DNA from: Pogonophryne albipinna
Taxonomy: Eukaryota; Chordata; Actinopteri; Perciformes; Artedidraconidae
Reading direction: 5' to 3'
Length of the DNA stretch: 64,000 bases
NCBI GenBank assembly: GCA_028583405.1
Contig: CM053256.1
Coordinates: forward strand, 24,463,325 to 24,527,324
Shown in pieces: positions 61,568-64,000 of the stretch. The stretch's first letter is position 1. Every line of letters begins with the position of its first letter. Both the position numbers and the translations under genes were made by a program. The notes beneath the pieces are model-generated. The model had not been told where the DNA came from and did not search any database. It saw only the letters and a program-made list of their open reading frames with translations.

Positions 61568-64000
61568 CTTTCCAACTTTATCCAGTAGAAACAAATGAAC
61601 TTGTGAGCTGTGATGACATATTAGTAGATATTCTATATTTAGTGTAATGCAGTTTAAAATCACATCTCCTCTCTCCCTGTTTTGTGAACAATAAATTGTA
61701 TTTATTCCCCTACCATGTCATTTCTAATGATCTACTGAGTGTTACTTCCCAATATGCTGTTTATCAACAGACTTGTCGTAGAAGAAGCACAGGTGTTAGT
61801 AATGGCATTGAGAATGGGTACGTTGTATTTAAGTGTCCCACAAAGTCGTGTTTACTTTAAATCGTCTTAATATTGAGCATTCTTTAAAATGGTTGCAAAC
61901 CTCTTTGCCGCAGCCCAGAAACTGAAGCACCTTAATGGAATTCAGTTGTCCTAATTGTATTTTATTATAGATGTGTTTAACAAAAGATCTTTCCCAACTG
62001 GGACATGTCAAAATGTGTTTGTCTGTAAGAAAAGTGTATAGACCCATTAGAGGTGAAATGATCTTTTACACAGTAGCTAGTCCAGTTCTTGTTTCCCACA
62101 TTACAAAACACAGGGTGCTATGTGGGTTCTTTCACAAGGGATCACTTAGATGTTGATGCCTTTCATGTGATAAAGAAGCATAAAGGTTTGGTCACAGATG
62201 ATTGCCATTCAAGCATATCTTTTCATAGATTTTAATTCTTGGTGAAAAAGGTTAATTACCAGCCAGTGTACTCTCCAGAGGACACACCTACCCTACAATG
62301 CAACATTACCGTGTTCTCTATCTGTATTATACTACAGCTCTGTTCAACTCGAGCTGAAGTCAATAATTACAGACAGAAGTCGGAGCTGTCCTAGTGAACT
62401 GTCTGGTTGTGTGTCTGCTCAACAGAGGTGTGATGTGCGTTCTTCTTTATGCATTGTTGTTCCTGGCTATATGATGAAAATGAAGACATGCTCCGCTCCT
62501 CTAACCTTTCTCTGTAGGGATGGCAGGAGCAGGCAGCAGTGTAGCAGTCCTGACTTGTAGCTAATCTTAATGGTGTATTCTGTAGGGGCTTGGCCTACAT
62601 AGAGTGCTAACGGTGCCTCTTCTTAAAAAGGAGACCCAACAGGCGGTGCAGTGCGGAAGACATATAACCCACAAAGAGTAGAAACATGAACACAGAAGGC
62701 AGCAGTTGGTGTACCCTTAGACAGGAGGACACACTCTGTGCTCTTAAAGCCTCATCTGCAGACACCTTCAGCTGACCTGAGATCTGTGCACAACTTTGTC
62801 TCCACTTCAAACTTTCCACAGAGCACGAAGACCAAGAGTGAGGCAGTAGCTGTCATCTGTTTCTGCGAGAGAAAAAAACTGTGCAGCATCAGACTGTCTG
62901 CATCTGGGTTAAAGATGGCACCATTAACATTCAAGTGTCTGGAATGTAATTCTACAAACAATATCCTACTAATAATAGTGTAGCCTATAGTCTTTATCTG
63001 AAACTGTGCACAAAAAACATATGAAAAAGAAATTGCATTATACAAATGTTGATATGTTGATGAATTAATCTTCAAAGCAGTTTCTATTCCTGTCCACAAG
63101 TAGCTGCTCCCCTGCAAGTCAGTGGTCCACCTTTCTCTTACAGCCCTGATACATTTACATCATAGACATGTGATTCATGAGCAGATGCACTGTTCAGTTA
63201 ACCTTGAGGATTTAGACGCACCTGAACAGTGTCAGCAGTGTGAGCTCTTAAGTCGATCTGATGCAGAAGTGAAAACTCAGAACAACATCTTTGAAGGACA
63301 GGGTGTACTGAAGGAGTGATGTGGGAGCACAGCTTAACAACATCATAGGACATTTTATTTCAGCACAGAACAAGCACTGTTTGACTTTTTGATTGAAACA
63401 GATTTTAGCATGACTGGGCCAAATGCATATTGACTCATACAGATGACTCTCATTTGAGTGATGCCAGTGATAGTGAATTCAAATTGTTCTGAATAAGGCA
63501 TTCATGTAAAATGGGTATAACTAAAACTGAAAATTCAGATCGACATTTCTTTCTGACAAACTTAACCAATTCACAGTTCTTCTCAGAGCTGCCATATCAT
63601 CATGGAGGGTCTGGAACTGGTTTCCTGTCTATCAGAGCTGCAGTCAGATGCTAACTCCACTCAGAGCTACCTAGCGCCCTGCAGCCCCTTCCTGACTCTG
63701 TGGTGATAAAACACCCTCGAACCATCGTAACGCTTTGTCAACAACCCGTCGCCCACCTGCCCCCCCTGAATCCACACAGCTGTCAATCAGCTGTCACCAC
63801 CATCATCACAACCAGAACTCACTCTTTGGGTTTATCTTCAGTCCCACTCAGAGTCCCCCTCATGGGAGGGAAGCGATTGGAGAAACATGGTGACAGATGC
63901 GAAATGTGTTGAAGCAGAACAGTGAAGAGAAAAAGAGGCAGGAAGAAAGAATTGAAAACACCTAGATACAGTCAGTCATAACACACCCACACACCCACAC

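Overview
This window is vertebrate genomic DNA, almost certainly from a teleost fish. It has short coding exons with canonical GT/AG splice sites in long AT-rich introns, long (CA)n/(TG)n microsatellites, and many hAT, piggyBac and Harbinger-like transposons plus an L2-type LINE of the kind common in fish. I cannot name the species.

The only protein-coding locus I can support is rims2 (RIM2, a presynaptic active-zone scaffold), on the + strand. Four consecutive internal exons (21875-21907, 22757-22849, 27782-27992, 40183-40442) join with consistent phases. They encode the linker after the Rab3-binding helix, the RIM2-specific WFPFSGITELVNNVL segment, the FYVE-type zinc finger with its SGAW motif, and the start of the linker towards the PDZ domain. 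A further exon (coding 45857-45978, protein start MQFETLRQF) has no acceptor but ends in a donor of the same phase as the zinc-finger exon. It is best read as an alternative first exon giving a RIM2-beta-like isoform that lacks the Rab3/Munc13-binding domain. The original first exon (RIM2-alpha start) and all exons from the PDZ domain onward lie outside the window. I cannot choose between rims2a and rims2b.

Layout: 1-21874 is intron. It includes a nested transposon stack at 5209-12911 (piggyBac-like > L2 LINE > hAT > smaller hAT, plus a second piggyBac-like element holding a small hAT). 21875-28000 holds three exons with a 1.2-kb hAT element between the second and third. 28000-40182 is intron with a GC-rich candidate first exon ending in ATGG/gtaagc near 33187, a 265-bp compound microsatellite, and a 1.3-kb foldback element. 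40183-46000 holds the fourth exon and the alternative promoter and first exon. 46000-64000 is intron with hAT MITEs that carry piggyBac-type MITEs in their TTAA sites, a solo LTR, a tRNA-derived SINE and several possible conserved non-coding elements.

No RNA gene, CRISPR array or prokaryote-type system is present. The points most worth a second look are the alternative rims2 start with a Z-DNA-prone tract upstream, the unexplained ATGG first-exon candidate, and the transposon nesting with repeated use of the same target site.
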